This document shows, in pieces, positions 16,561-24,922 of a stretch of DNA of 57,663 nucleotides. A program made the position numbers and the translations under genes. The notes below the pieces were generated by a model. The model saw only the letters and a program-made list of their open reading frames with translations. It was not told the origin of the DNA and did not search any database. This DNA comes from Smithella sp. PtaU1.Bin162 (GTDB taxonomy: Bacteria > Desulfobacterota > Syntrophia > Syntrophales > Smithellaceae). Position 1 is the first letter of the stretch. The number at the start of each line of letters is the position of its first letter. The stretch is from positions 1 through 57,663 of the forward strand of contig MVRV01000060.1 in NCBI GenBank assembly GCA_002068015.1, in the 5' to 3' direction.

Positions 16561-16588
16561 TTGACATAATTTACCGATTACTTATATT
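16561..16588 (+). promoter_or_regulatory. sigma-70 promoter of grx-FTR
   Basis: TTGACA at 16561-16566 and TATATT at 16583-16588, separated by 16 bases, both near consensus. The predicted start is around 16595, about 20 bases before the glutaredoxin ATG at 16616. The two divergent promoters in this 240 bp gap have their -35 elements about 32 bp apart, so factors bound here could affect both. Confidence 0.65.
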
Positions 16589-16615
16589 GATTAAAACGTG
16601 AGCGAGGTGTTAACA

Positions 16616-16867
16616 ATGGCACATAAGGTAAAAATATATACGTTAAGTACCTGCAGTCATTGCAAAGCTGCAAAAAAATTCTTTACCGATAACGGGATTA
16701 ATTTTGAATTCATTGATGTGGATTTGCTTTCCAGTTCAGAAAAAACTGACACATTGAAAGAAGTTATCCGTTATAATCCCCAGCGCTCGTTTCCAACTAT
16801 AATAATCGACAAGAAGGTTATCATCGGTTTCCGGGAAAATGATATCCGGGAAGCACTTGGTGTCTGA
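16616..16867 (+). CDS. glutaredoxin
   Basis: An 83-residue thioredoxin-fold protein from the ATG at 16616; I chose it over a GTG at 16598 because GAGGTG sits upstream at normal spacing. The redox motif is STCSHCKAAK (CxxC at about residues 12-15). The cis-Pro is in SFPTIIIDKK and the C-terminal RENDIREALGV resembles the glutathione-binding end, as in NrdH-like and UXX-type glutaredoxins. It reduces disulfides or mixed disulfides. With the FTR-type reductase one base downstream, its reductant is more likely a ferredoxin than glutathione; this is inference. Confidence 0.9.
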   Translation: MAHKVKIYTLSTCSHCKAAKKFFTDNGINFEFIDVDLLSSSEKTDTLKEVIRYNPQRSFPTIIIDKKVIIGFRENDIREALGV

Positions 16868-16868
16868 T

Positions 16869-17201
16869 ATGAATTCCGAAGATCTTTACCTTATGCTCAA
16901 AAATACTCAGGAACCCAAGGGTTTTTATTTCAACAAAGACAAAACCCGGGTTTTGTCGATCTTACAAGATCTATTACTAAATAAAGAACGTTATGGCTAT
17001 ATGTCTTGCCCTTGCCGCCTCGCCACCGGGGAACGTGAAAAAGACCGGGACATCCTTTGTCCCTGCATTTATCGCAGTGATGACATAAAAGAATACGGGA
17101 GCTGTTATTGTAACTTATATGTTTCTCCGGAATGGAATGAAGGGAAAATTGAACAAAAGTACGTACCGGAAAGAAGACCGCCGGAGAAGACATTTTTTTA
17201 A
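16869..17201 (+). CDS. ferredoxin:thioredoxin reductase catalytic (beta) chain-like protein
   Basis: A 110-residue protein with the FTR beta-chain Cys pattern: CPC (in YMSCPCRLATG), CPC (in ILCPCIYRS) and CYC (in GSCYCNLYV), with spacings matching the [4Fe-4S] cluster plus redox-active disulfide of that family. FTR turns one-electron ferredoxin reduction into a disulfide reduction of a thioredoxin-like partner. The start at 16869 is one base after the glutaredoxin stop, so the pair is one transcription and translation unit. The plant-type alpha subunit is not present, as in other anaerobes with FTR homologues. The link to the adjacent glutaredoxin is inferred from operon structure. Confidence 0.88.
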   Translation: MNSEDLYLMLKNTQEPKGFYFNKDKTRVLSILQDLLLNKERYGYMSCPCRLATGEREKDRDILCPCIYRSDDIKEYGSCYCNLYVSPEWNEGKIEQKYVPERRPPEKTFF

Positions 17202-17276
17202 CAAAAGCCGATACATTTGACAAATTATATTTACAATATCATCCTTAAGAATAAACAATTTTATTTAAATCCTTGC

Positions 17277-17304
17277 TTGACTTTCCGCCATCAATCATTA
17301 TCTT
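17277..17304 (+). promoter_or_regulatory. candidate promoter of the sigma-like gene
   Basis: TTGACT (17277-17282) and TATCTT (17299-17304) are separated by 16 bases. A second TTGACA at 17336 lies nearer to the gene, but its -10 (TAAGAA) is weak. One or both could drive the gene at 17393. Confidence 0.4.
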
Positions 17305-17392
17305 GAGAACGAAAACTAACAATCATCTATTTTTATTGACAATAATTCGAAATGGCAATAAGAAGTCTAAACATCTGTGAGGATTCTATTTA

Positions 17393-17677
17393 ATGATTAA
17401 TACATATAAGTGCAAGAAAAAAGGAACTTTAATCGCTGAAGTGTGCATCGATACAACCTGTGAATGGCGGTTGAAAAACGAAGCTTTTTTAAATTGCACA
17501 TGGGTTGCCTGTAACTATGGGCCATTCACATTGGAAGAAGTAGGCGATATGATGGGCGTTACACGAGAAAGAATTCGTCAAATTGAAGCCAAAGCATTAA
17601 AAAAGCTGCAACACAAGAAAAGAAGAGACCAGTTGAAAGATTTTGCTGCACCGGGAAACGACTGGGACAACCTCTAG
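17393..17677 (+). CDS. Cys-rich sigma-70 region 4-like DNA-binding protein
   Basis: A 94-residue protein. The C-terminal half, [20 protein letters not shown] and the following [11 protein letters not shown], is a near-textbook sigma-70 region 4.2 helix-turn-helix, which recognises -35 elements. The N-terminal half has no region 2 and carries five Cys ([26 protein letters not shown]). It is far too short to be a sigma factor that melts DNA. It could bind -35-like DNA as a regulator, with the Cys binding a metal or sensing redox. The start at 17393 has GAGGA upstream. It follows grx-FTR by 191 bp and may have its own promoter. Confidence 0.75.
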   Translation: MINTYKCKKKGTLIAEVCIDTTCEWRLKNEAFLNCTWVACNYGPFTLEEVGDMMGVTRERIRQIEAKALKKLQHKKRRDQLKDFAAPGNDWDNL

Positions 17678-17727
17678 TTTTTTCATCTTTTAAATTAAGA
17701 CGATAGTGATTTTCTACGGAAGAAAGG

Positions 17728-18501
17728 TTATTTTTGCTTTTTCTTACGTAACTTTTCTAAAAACAAAGCTTCATTCATATAATATTTTCGTTCATCACGA
17801 GTAAAAAGTTTCGCACAAACCGACATTTCCAATTCGATAGCGGAAATTTTATCCAGATGAGGAACAATATTACAAAGTGTTTTAAGCTCACCTATCGCCC
17901 TCTCAGATCTTTTTGCCATAGTTTCCGCCATAGTTTCCGCTTTCTCCATAAATCTTTCCGGAGGAGCGACTTTATTGACAAGGCCTATTCTCAGAGCTTC
18001 ATTAGCTCCGATAGGTTCGCCCAGCATGACTATTTCTTTGGCTTTGGTAACACCGAGAATCTGACTTAAAGGATGAAACAACGGATTAAAACCGAATTTC
18101 AATTCAGGATGGCAGAAGATGGCGCTTTCCGAAGCAATAACCAGATCACAGACAACAACCAGATTAAATCCGCCGCCCAAAGCAAATCCGCCGACGGCGG
18201 CAATCACCGGTTTTTTACATAAATAAATTTTTTTTAAATACTTCATCATTGATTCAAAGTATTCATCAACATCGGCATCAGATAAGGCAGCCATCTCTTT
18301 TATGTCCATACCGGTAGAGAAAACATATTCTCCACCGGTAAGAATGATGGATCTTACTTCCCGATCATCTTCCAGGCTGACAAATGCTTCAAATAATTCC
18401 TGGCGCATTTTGCCGTTAATGGCATTCATTTCAGTGGTTCGGTTAAATTTCACCACTGCATATCCGTTTTTTTTCTCCAGAATAATTGTTTTATAATCCA
18501 T
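17728..18501 (-). CDS. enoyl-CoA hydratase/isomerase (crotonase) family protein
   Basis: A 257-residue crotonase. The oxyanion-hole strands are typical: STGMDIKEMA (first) and GGFALGGGF (second). Of the two catalytic Glu of enoyl-CoA hydratase, the first (in GGGCEL) is Asn here (GGGFNL). The second site is kept as HPELKFGFNP. A single-Glu enzyme would not be a standard hydratase; isomerase, hydrolase or lyase chemistry is more likely. The first 11 bp overlap the end of ihfB, so it is read through from the rpsA-sppA-ihfB block. The substrate is unknown. Confidence 0.88.
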   Translation of the reverse strand: MDYKTIILEKKNGYAVVKFNRTTEMNAINGKMRQELFEAFVSLEDDREVRSIILTGGEYVFSTGMDIKEMAALSDADVDEYFESMMKYLKKIYLCKKPVIAAVGGFALGGGFNLVVVCDLVIASESAIFCHPELKFGFNPLFHPLSQILGVTKAKEIVMLGEPIGANEALRIGLVNKVAPPERFMEKAETMAETMAKRSERAIGELKTLCNIVPHLDKISAIELEMSVCAKLFTRDERKYYMNEALFLEKLRKKKQK

Positions 18502-18778
18502 TTTTATTGACCATCAACCGCAGCTCTTTTCCCGTTTTAAAAAAAGGTGTTTTTCTTTTTTCCAGTTTTACTTCAACACCGGATTTGGGATTGCGTCCCA
18601 TACGGGATTTTCTTTCCCTGATCGTAAAATTTCCAAAACCTCTGATCTCAATACGATCGCCACGATTCAAAGCATCGGTCATCGAATCAAATATTATATT
18701 TACAGCATAGGCAATATCTTTGTGAGTGTAAACTTTCAATTGCTTCTGCAATTTTACAATTAAATCTTTTTTAGTCAT
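18491..18778 (-). CDS. ihfB: integration host factor/HU-type DNA-bending protein (beta-like)
   Basis: A 95-residue DNABII protein. The conserved arm and loop are present: RIEIRGFGNFTIRERKSR, then GRNPKSGVEVKLEKRKTPFF with the minor-groove Pro. The gene order rpsA-sppA-ihfB (here with sppA in between) is the usual context of ihfB in proteobacteria and supports IHF beta over HU. IHF bends DNA by about 160 degrees at promoters and recombination sites, which is relevant to sigma-54 promoters such as the one upstream of tolC. Confidence 0.88.
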   Translation of the reverse strand: MTKKDLIVKLQKQLKVYTHKDIAYAVNIIFDSMTDALNRGDRIEIRGFGNFTIRERKSRMGRNPKSGVEVKLEKRKTPFFKTGKELRLMVNKNGL

Positions 18779-18785
18779 AATTATT

Positions 18786-19685
18786 TCATGGGTTACTGGG
18801 ACAATATAAGTAACCTACGCCTCCCCAACTCTCAACTTTATTTTTAAAAGACCGACTCATTTGATTTGCCGCACTTTCAAATATATAATCAAAAACAGAG
18901 ACGCGTTTTTTCCGTGGATAGACAAGGTCGTAGTTCCCTTCTTTACCCGCCAGCTTGACGGCCAGGCCAGCGGCAAATCCCATATCACCCAGATAATCAA
19001 CCAGTCCGTATTCCTTGGCCTTACGGCCTGAGAAAATTCTGCCGTCGGCAACATTAATTACCTGCTCTCTGGGTATTTTGCGATCACGGACAATGACATC
19101 AACAAATTGATTGTAAATATCATCAACCAGATCTTGAATGATTTTTGTGTCTTCCGGGGTCATTTCCCTCAGGGGGGAGCCAATGTCCTTATGTTTACCG
19201 CTTTTTATCGACGAAGCTTTGAGACCGATTTTTTTAAGCAGCTCCTCAACATTGGCAAATTGCATAATTGCGGAAATACTTCCTGTAATTGTTCCGGGAT
19301 TAGCCACAATTTTATCGGCGCTGCAGGCGATCAATAATCCACCGGATGCGGCAACCGATCCCATGGATGCCACAACTTTTTTCCGTTTTTTTAATTGAAC
19401 AACTGCATCATAAATTTCCTGTGAAGCTGCGACACCTCCACCGGGTGAATCAATCCGCAGGACTACGGCGACAATGGAGTCATCCCTGCCGAAATCTTCC
19501 AACTGTTCGGTAATTTCTATAGAATCAGAAATGACGCCATTAACACTGACAACACCGACTTTGTCATTTAAAGAAAAACTTTTTGTTTTTCCTGAGTTAA
19601 CACCGATCCCGTAAAATAACACTGAAAATACAACACCCAAAGCTATAAGTAAAAGCATTCCAAAAATAACCGGATGTTTCCTCAT
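18786..19685 (-). CDS. sppA: signal peptide peptidase, single-domain form
   Basis: A 299-residue membrane serine protease with one N-terminal transmembrane helix (about residues 7-27). Catalytic elements are GSVAASGG (Ser, about residue 114) and the Lys in SGKHKDIGSPLR, a Ser-Lys dyad. The PGGG motif of the ClpP fold (about residues 81-84) is present. It degrades cleaved signal peptides in the inner membrane. It is the single-domain form, about half the length of E. coli SppA. It sits between rpsA and ihfB with gaps of 3 and 7 bases. Confidence 0.93.
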   Translation of the reverse strand: MRKHPVIFGMLLLIALGVVFSVLFYGIGVNSGKTKSFSLNDKVGVVSVNGVISDSIEITEQLEDFGRDDSIVAVVLRIDSPGGGVAASQEIYDAVVQLKKRKKVVASMGSVAASGGLLIACSADKIVANPGTITGSISAIMQFANVEELLKKIGLKASSIKSGKHKDIGSPLREMTPEDTKIIQDLVDDIYNQFVDVIVRDRKIPREQVINVADGRIFSGRKAKEYGLVDYLGDMGFAAGLAVKLAGKEGNYDLVYPRKKRVSVFDYIFESAANQMSRSFKNKVESWGGVGYLYCPSNP

Positions 19686-19688
19686 GCT

Positions 19689-21464
19689 TTATTCGCCTTT
19701 TTTGGAATTACCTATCTTCACTTCCGCCAGTGCCTGCGCCAGATTTGAACCTATATTTTCCGTATTATTAATGTATTGATTTGTCGCGGGAACAGGTGGA
19801 GGAGCTTCTATATCCTTAATGCTTAAGCGAATCTTTTTTGATTTGGTGTCAATGCTTTTGACAATCGCCGATACCGTATCACCCACTGAGTAAAGCTCCG
19901 AAGAAGTTTTCACCCGCTTCTGGCTTATTTCAGAAATATGAACAAGACCTTCAATCCCTTCTTCAATTTCCACAAAAATTCCAAAATCGGTAAAATTAGT
20001 TATCTTTCCCGTTACAACACTGCCGGGAGCATATTTTTGCGCGAGGTCTTCCCAGGGATTCTTTTCAATTTGTTTGATGCCCAAAGAAAATTTTTCATTT
20101 TCTATATCTACATTCAGAACGACCGCTTCAACTTCCTGTCCTTTTTTAAAATACTCGGAAGGATGAGTCACTCTATGCTTCCATGATATGTCGGAAACAT
20201 GAACTAACCCGTCAATACCTTCTTCAATTCCTACAAAAACGCCAAAATTGGTGATATTACGGACTGTACCTTTAACAACTGTTCCAACTTTATATTTTTC
20301 CCGGAGCTTCTCCCAGGGATTGGGGGATGTTTGCTTCAAACTTAAAGAAACTCTTTTGGCTTCAGCATTTACTTCCAAAACAACCACTTTGATTGTTTCA
20401 CCAACATTCAATACCTTCGAGGGATGTTTTATTTCTCTCGTCCAATACATTTCCGATATATGTACCAGTCCTTCTACTCCCGGCTCCAATTCTACAAAAA
20501 CTCCATAGTCGGTCAAATTCACAACTTTCCCGTCCACTAAAGCACCGATAGGATATTTATCGGTAATATGTTCCCAGGGATTTTCCGTAAGTTGCTTTAA
20601 TCCTAAGGAAACCCTTTCTTTCTCGCTGTCAAAAGAGAGAACCTTTACTTTTATTTTATCTCCTTTATGAAAGGCATCGGCCGGTTTGGCTATCCGACCC
20701 CAGGAAACATCCGTAACATGAAGAAGTCCGTCAATTCCGCCTAAATCAATAAAAATACCGTAATCGGTAATATTTTTAATTATGCCTTCAACAATACTTC
20801 CTTCTTTGATATTACTTAACGTATCCTTCTTTTCAGATTCTCTTTCCGCTTCTACAATCGACCGGCGCGATAAAACAACATTGTTGCGCTTCCGGTCATA
20901 TTTCAACACATGGAAATCAAGCGTCTGACCGATAAATTTATCCAAATCTTTAATAGGACGGGTATCTATTTGCGAACCGGGTAAAAATGCAGTCACTCCA
21001 ATGTCAATGGAAAGTCCGCCTTTAACCTTTTCAATAACTTTACCCTTAATAGGAATGTTTTTTTCACAGACATTTTTAATTTCATCCCAGATCTTCAGTT
21101 TTGCCGCTTTATCTCTGGATAAAATCAAATTTCCTTCGGAATCTCTTTTGTCAACAAAAACTTCTATCTCATCGCCGACGGAAATATTGATATTTCCTTT
21201 GGCATCGCGAAGTTCCCGAGCAGGAATAAACCCTTCGGTTTTCCAACCAACATCAACCATTACAGTATCGGCATTTATCTGAACCACTTTACCGATAGCT
21301 ATATCTCCGTACTGTATTTGGTTAAGACTTTGTTCGTAAAGTTCCTTAAAACCCATATCCTCATCCTTGCTGGGGAGGGCAGATGAATTTACCGCACTTT
21401 TAACCGAAGAGTCTGCATCACCTTCCTTTTCTTTAATTGAGTTTAAGTTGTTGTTGTTAACCAT
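19689..21464 (-). CDS. rpsA: 30S ribosomal protein S1
   Basis: A 591-residue protein with six S1 (OB-fold) repeats, starting near residues 50, 135, 220, 305, 390 and 475; the last four show the conserved GxVxxxxxxGxFVxxxxGxxGLxHxSxxS pattern. The N-terminal 45 residues are low-complexity and Asn/Ser-rich. S1 helps mRNA bind the 30S subunit, above all for messages with weak Shine-Dalgarno sites. It has its own site AGGGGG before the ATG and lies 115 bp downstream of cmk, the usual proteobacterial order. Confidence 0.97.
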   Translation of the reverse strand: MVNNNNLNSIKEKEGDADSSVKSAVNSSALPSKDEDMGFKELYEQSLNQIQYGDIAIGKVVQINADTVMVDVGWKTEGFIPARELRDAKGNINISVGDEIEVFVDKRDSEGNLILSRDKAAKLKIWDEIKNVCEKNIPIKGKVIEKVKGGLSIDIGVTAFLPGSQIDTRPIKDLDKFIGQTLDFHVLKYDRKRNNVVLSRRSIVEAERESEKKDTLSNIKEGSIVEGIIKNITDYGIFIDLGGIDGLLHVTDVSWGRIAKPADAFHKGDKIKVKVLSFDSEKERVSLGLKQLTENPWEHITDKYPIGALVDGKVVNLTDYGVFVELEPGVEGLVHISEMYWTREIKHPSKVLNVGETIKVVVLEVNAEAKRVSLSLKQTSPNPWEKLREKYKVGTVVKGTVRNITNFGVFVGIEEGIDGLVHVSDISWKHRVTHPSEYFKKGQEVEAVVLNVDIENEKFSLGIKQIEKNPWEDLAQKYAPGSVVTGKITNFTDFGIFVEIEEGIEGLVHISEISQKRVKTSSELYSVGDTVSAIVKSIDTKSKKIRLSIKDIEAPPPVPATNQYINNTENIGSNLAQALAEVKIGNSKKGE

Positions 21465-21579
21465 TAAACAAATACCCCCTATATTTTATGAATATTATAA
21501 TCTTTATCGCCTAACACACTGAAAATTAAATAGCAAGATAATTCCCGTACGATTTTTACTATGTTATATTTGTGAGTGT

Positions 21580-22248
21580 TTATTTCTCCGATATTTGCCG
21601 AATAATTTTTTCCACAATTTCTCTCACTGATAATTTTGTCGAATCAATAATTATGGAACATGAAGTCGGCTTCAATGGCGCAACTTCACGTTCTGAATCC
21701 TGTTTGTCTCTCGAGATCATATCTTTCCGAATCGAGCGCAAATCAGGTGTTTCGCCTTTGCTCAACAGTTCATTGTGTCTTCGTTTTATTCTTTCCTCAA
21801 TATCGGCGTTAAGATAGAATTTATAATCAGCATCAGGAAACACTACCGAACCCATATCTCTGCCTTCCGCAACTATCCCGCCATTAACACCAGTTTCCCT
21901 TTGCAGCTGAAGCAAGCTCTTCCGAACAACGGCAAATGCCGATATTTTCGATGCGGTAAGTCCGATTTCTTCCGTACGAATCTTATTTCCGACATCTTCT
22001 CCATCAACATACACTTTCATCTGTCCGTCGACATTTTTCAAAACAACTCTGCTTTCGGAACATAAACTGTCCAGTGCGTAAATATCATCCAGAACAATTC
22101 CGCTTTTTAAAGCTTTATAAGCCAACGCACGATACAGAGCTCCGGTATCCAAATAAATATAACCTATTTTTTTTGCCAGAGCTTTACTTACCGTACTCTT
22201 ACCGGCACCGGCCGGTCCGTCAATAGTTATAATCATTTTTTTAGACAT
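21580..22248 (-). CDS. cmk: (d)CMP kinase
   Basis: A 222-residue nucleoside monophosphate kinase with P-loop DGPAGAGKSTVS (residues 10-21), YLDTGALYRALAY for nucleobase binding, and AEGRDMGSVVFPDADYKFYL. It phosphorylates CMP and dCMP. It precedes rpsA as in most proteobacteria. A second, quite different cytidylate-kinase-like protein occurs near 55.6 kb. Confidence 0.97.
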   Translation of the reverse strand: MSKKMIITIDGPAGAGKSTVSKALAKKIGYIYLDTGALYRALAYKALKSGIVLDDIYALDSLCSESRVVLKNVDGQMKVYVDGEDVGNKIRTEEIGLTASKISAFAVVRKSLLQLQRETGVNGGIVAEGRDMGSVVFPDADYKFYLNADIEERIKRRHNELLSKGETPDLRSIRKDMISRDKQDSEREVAPLKPTSCSIIIDSTKLSVREIVEKIIRQISEK

Positions 22249-22348
22249 TCCGTAAATCCTCTTATCAGGAAGACAATTAAAGAAAAGGCTCTCTTGCTTT
22301 AAAACAGCAAAAAAGATAGTATTAACCGGTATTACAATATTTAAAGAA

Positions 22349-23740
22349 ATGATTATGTGGAAACGTCTTCAAAATCAATATATTTCTTTCACTCTTATCT
22401 TTTTCGTTTTATTTTTCTGGCCGGTAATTTGTTCGGCGGAATTTACCATTGACGACGAAAAAAAGCTGGGTAAAGAATTCTACGATAAACTTGCCAAACA
22501 CCATTTACTTTCAGAAAACAAGCGACTAAATGAATACATAACGGAAATCGGCAACTTAATCCTTAAGGGCAACAAACAAGTACCTTTTGATTTTCGTTTT
22601 TCCGTAGTCGACAGTTCTGCCATTAATGCTTTCGCCACTCCCGGCGGATATATTTACATCAATAAAGGCCTCATCAATGCCGCCGAAAATGAGGGTGAAC
22701 TGGCTGGAGTTATTGCTCATGAAATCGGCCACGCCAACGCCCGCCATATCGCCAGTATTATTAAAAAATCTCAAAAGATTGGTATCGCCACTCTCGCCGC
22801 AATTCTGGCGGGAGCTTTTCTCAGTGGAGGAGGTGAAGCAACTGCAGCCATTGCTTCCTTTTCCATGGCCGGCGCTGCCAGCTTAAATTTAAAGTACAGC
22901 AGAGAGCATGAAGAAGAAGCAGACCGGCTGGGAATGGAATATCTTGTAGGAGCAGGATATTACCCCTCGGCAATGGTTGATTTTCTTAAAATTGTGAAAA
23001 GATACGAATTTATATCCAAAAGTATGCCTTCCTATCTCTTAACACATCCCGGAACTGACGAGCGTATCTTTTATCTGGAGAGCCTAACTTTAACACAGTA
23101 CCATCAAAAAGGATCGCGCAGCATCATCGGCAATTTAAATAGAATTAAGACACTATTTATATTGGACGAAGACAACTTAAACATCCGTCATAAACAATTG
23201 GAAGAAGCCTTGGCCAAAGATAATGAAAATGTTGATTTACTGTATGCTCTTGCTCTTATTGAAGATAAACAGGGAAAAATTAATGAAGCGGTGAATCACT
23301 ATCAAAAAGCATTGACTCTCTCTCCCCGGGATGAGGATATTTTAAAATCATTGGGTTTAATGTATCTAAAAATGGGAAAAGCAGATCTGGCTCATAGCTA
23401 TCTGCTGCCCGCCAGCATAATTAACCCCGACAATGATGATATTATCCTGGCTTTGGGAAAGACATATGAAACTATGGGCAAATATAATAATGCTCTGGAG
23501 TGTTTCTTAAAACTGGGAAATAAAAACCCGGATGACGTGGATATTTACTATTATATAGCCATGGCCTACGGCAAATTAAACATTCTGGGAGATTCTCATT
23601 ATAATTTTGGTTTATATTTTAAAAAACAAAACAAGAAAGACACTGCCCTTTTTCACTTTAAAAAAGCATTGGATTATTTCCCGCATGGATCGGCAAAGGC
23701 GGATGCTGTTGATCAGGCAATCAAATCTCTTAAAAAATAG
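22349..23740 (+). CDS. exported M48 metalloprotease with TPR repeats (BepA-like)
   Basis: A 463-residue periplasmic zinc protease. After a signal peptide (cleavage near residue 30) comes an M48 domain with HEIGH at residues 124-128 and the third ligand in REHEEEADRLG (Glu about residue 188). From about residue 280 to the end there are TPR-like helical repeats. The layout matches BepA/YfgC, which works on outer-membrane protein assembly and LptD quality control in E. coli. It is divergent from cmk and is followed by a 360 bp gap before adk. Confidence 0.88.
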   Translation: MIMWKRLQNQYISFTLIFFVLFFWPVICSAEFTIDDEKKLGKEFYDKLAKHHLLSENKRLNEYITEIGNLILKGNKQVPFDFRFSVVDSSAINAFATPGGYIYINKGLINAAENEGELAGVIAHEIGHANARHIASIIKKSQKIGIATLAAILAGAFLSGGGEATAAIASFSMAGAASLNLKYSREHEEEADRLGMEYLVGAGYYPSAMVDFLKIVKRYEFISKSMPSYLLTHPGTDERIFYLESLTLTQYHQKGSRSIIGNLNRIKTLFILDEDNLNIRHKQLEEALAKDNENVDLLYALALIEDKQGKINEAVNHYQKALTLSPRDEDILKSLGLMYLKMGKADLAHSYLLPASIINPDNDDIILALGKTYETMGKYNNALECFLKLGNKNPDDVDIYYYIAMAYGKLNILGDSHYNFGLYFKKQNKKDTALFHFKKALDYFPHGSAKADAVDQAIKSLKK

Positions 23741-23865
23741 CTTAGTTAGGCCCGATTTTTTTAAATATATTGCAGTCACTTTAAATTCAAAATCCGGCAG
23801 TTCAATTGCTTCTCCCTTGAATACTTAAGACCAGATTCATGTTTCCAGCGGTTTCAATATCGCTC

Positions 23866-23943
23866 GCATCAGGTTTTAAAGCTTACTTTATATGTAACAG
23901 GCCTTAGTTAACCTGATGCTGCAGGCCGCACAACCTGCTTTTT
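23866..23943 (+). ncRNA. candidate small RNA or 3' element with terminator
   Basis: The 360 bp gap between the M48 gene and adk contains a 10 bp perfect inverted repeat, GCATCAGGTT (23866-23875) and AACCTGATGC (23910-23919). It is followed at once by a GCAGG/CCTGC hairpin (23921-23938) and T5 (23939-23943). This could be the end of the M48 transcript or a separate small RNA; no convincing plus-strand promoter was found. On the minus strand a TATAAT (23974-23969) lies nearby without a good -35. I do not recognise a known RNA family. Confidence 0.4.
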
Positions 23944-24014
23944 ATCATTGCGAAAAATTCAACAATACATTATAAGACCGCTGCATAAGTTAATTGCACA
24001 TGAACATTACTAAA

Positions 24015-24062
24015 ACTGATGCAGGGAGAGCCTCTGTCCCGGCAATTATCCGGTGCACCAGT
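24015..24062 (+). promoter_or_regulatory. structured leader just upstream of adk
   Basis: ACTGATGCA (24015-24023) and TGCACCAGT (24054-24062) pair except at one position and enclose a GGGA/TCCC hairpin and a CCGG/CCGG hairpin, like a three-way junction. It ends 39 bp before the adk GTG. The fold was done by eye; the family is unknown and it may simply be 5' UTR structure. Confidence 0.35.
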
Positions 24063-24100
24063 TAATATAAATAATACAATTCAGGGAAGGAGTAACGAAC

Positions 24101-24775
24101 GTGAATATTCTCATTTTTGGACCCAACGGCAGCGGTAAAGGAACTCAAGGAGCAATAGTGCAAAAGAAGTATGGTGTGCCCCATATTGAAACAGGAGTCA
24201 TTTTCCGGCAGAACATTTCCCAGAAGACTCCTCTGGGAGAACAAGCAAAAGCATACATCGACCGTGGTGAACTTGTTCCCGACAATATTACCATTCCCAT
24301 GATCTTAAACCGCCTGAAAGAAAGCGATTGTAAAAGTGGCTGGCTTCTGGACGGATTCCCCCGCAATCTGGCCCAGGCCGAAGCGCTCTGGAAAGCTCTG
24401 GAAAACGAAAAAATGAAACTGGATTATGTCATTGAAATCGACCTGGACCGTCCCTCCGCCAAAAAACGTATCATGGGACGAAGATTGTGTAAAAAAGACA
24501 ATAATCACCCGAACAATATTTTCATCGCTGCCATTAAACCAGCCGAGAAAAACGGAAAGGCTGTCTGCCGTGTCTGCGGTTGCGAGGAACTGGCCACACG
24601 CGCTGACGATCAGGATGAAGCAGCAATCGATAAGCGTCATAATATCTATTACGACACAAAGACGGGAACGCTGGCGGCAGTCAACTATTTCCAGGAACGA
24701 ACAAAAATTGTAACGGTTGACGGCAGAGCCGGGGTTAAGGAAGTCTCCGAGGAACTGTTAAAGAAACTTGCCTGA
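24101..24775 (+). CDS. adk: adenylate kinase, variant LID with cysteines
   Basis: A 224-residue kinase for AMP + ATP to 2 ADP. P-loop GPNGSGKGTQ (residues 7-16), LLDGFPRNLAQAEAL (AMP site) and RLCKK at the LID start. The LID is long and carries Cys as RLC...AVCRVCGCEE, a possible metal-binding variant of the four-Cys zinc LID. The start is a GTG with AGGAG 8 bases upstream. Unlike most bacteria it is not in the secY ribosomal operon. It is followed by a clear terminator, so it forms its own unit. Confidence 0.9.
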   Translation: MNILIFGPNGSGKGTQGAIVQKKYGVPHIETGVIFRQNISQKTPLGEQAKAYIDRGELVPDNITIPMILNRLKESDCKSGWLLDGFPRNLAQAEALWKALENEKMKLDYVIEIDLDRPSAKKRIMGRRLCKKDNNHPNNIFIAAIKPAEKNGKAVCRVCGCEELATRADDQDEAAIDKRHNIYYDTKTGTLAAVNYFQERTKIVTVDGRAGVKEVSEELLKKLA

Positions 24776-24816
24776 TTTACCCGAAATGCGTTGAAAAACA
24801 AATTTGCTGATCGTGA

Positions 24817-24856
24817 AAAAAGCCTTCCAGAAATTGCCTTTATTGGAGGGCTTTTT
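24817..24856 (+). terminator. intrinsic terminator after adk
   Basis: AAAAAGCCTTCCA (24817-24829) pairs with TGGAGGGCTTTTT (24844-24856), 13 positions with one G-T wobble, ending in T5. It separates adk from lepA. Confidence 0.8.
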
Positions 24857-24922
24857 CTTCTGAAAATAAATCAGCAAAATTATTTTCTAACCGGATTAAG
24901 GAAATAAAAATTTACAATATTT

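Noticed and set aside
24011..24062. Hammerhead-like CTGATG in the adk leader
   Set aside because: The conserved GAAA and the third stem are absent, so I only describe the fold.
23741..24100. 6S RNA candidate
   Set aside because: No closing stem and central bubble of the 6S type was found; the fold is shorter and ends in a terminator hairpin.
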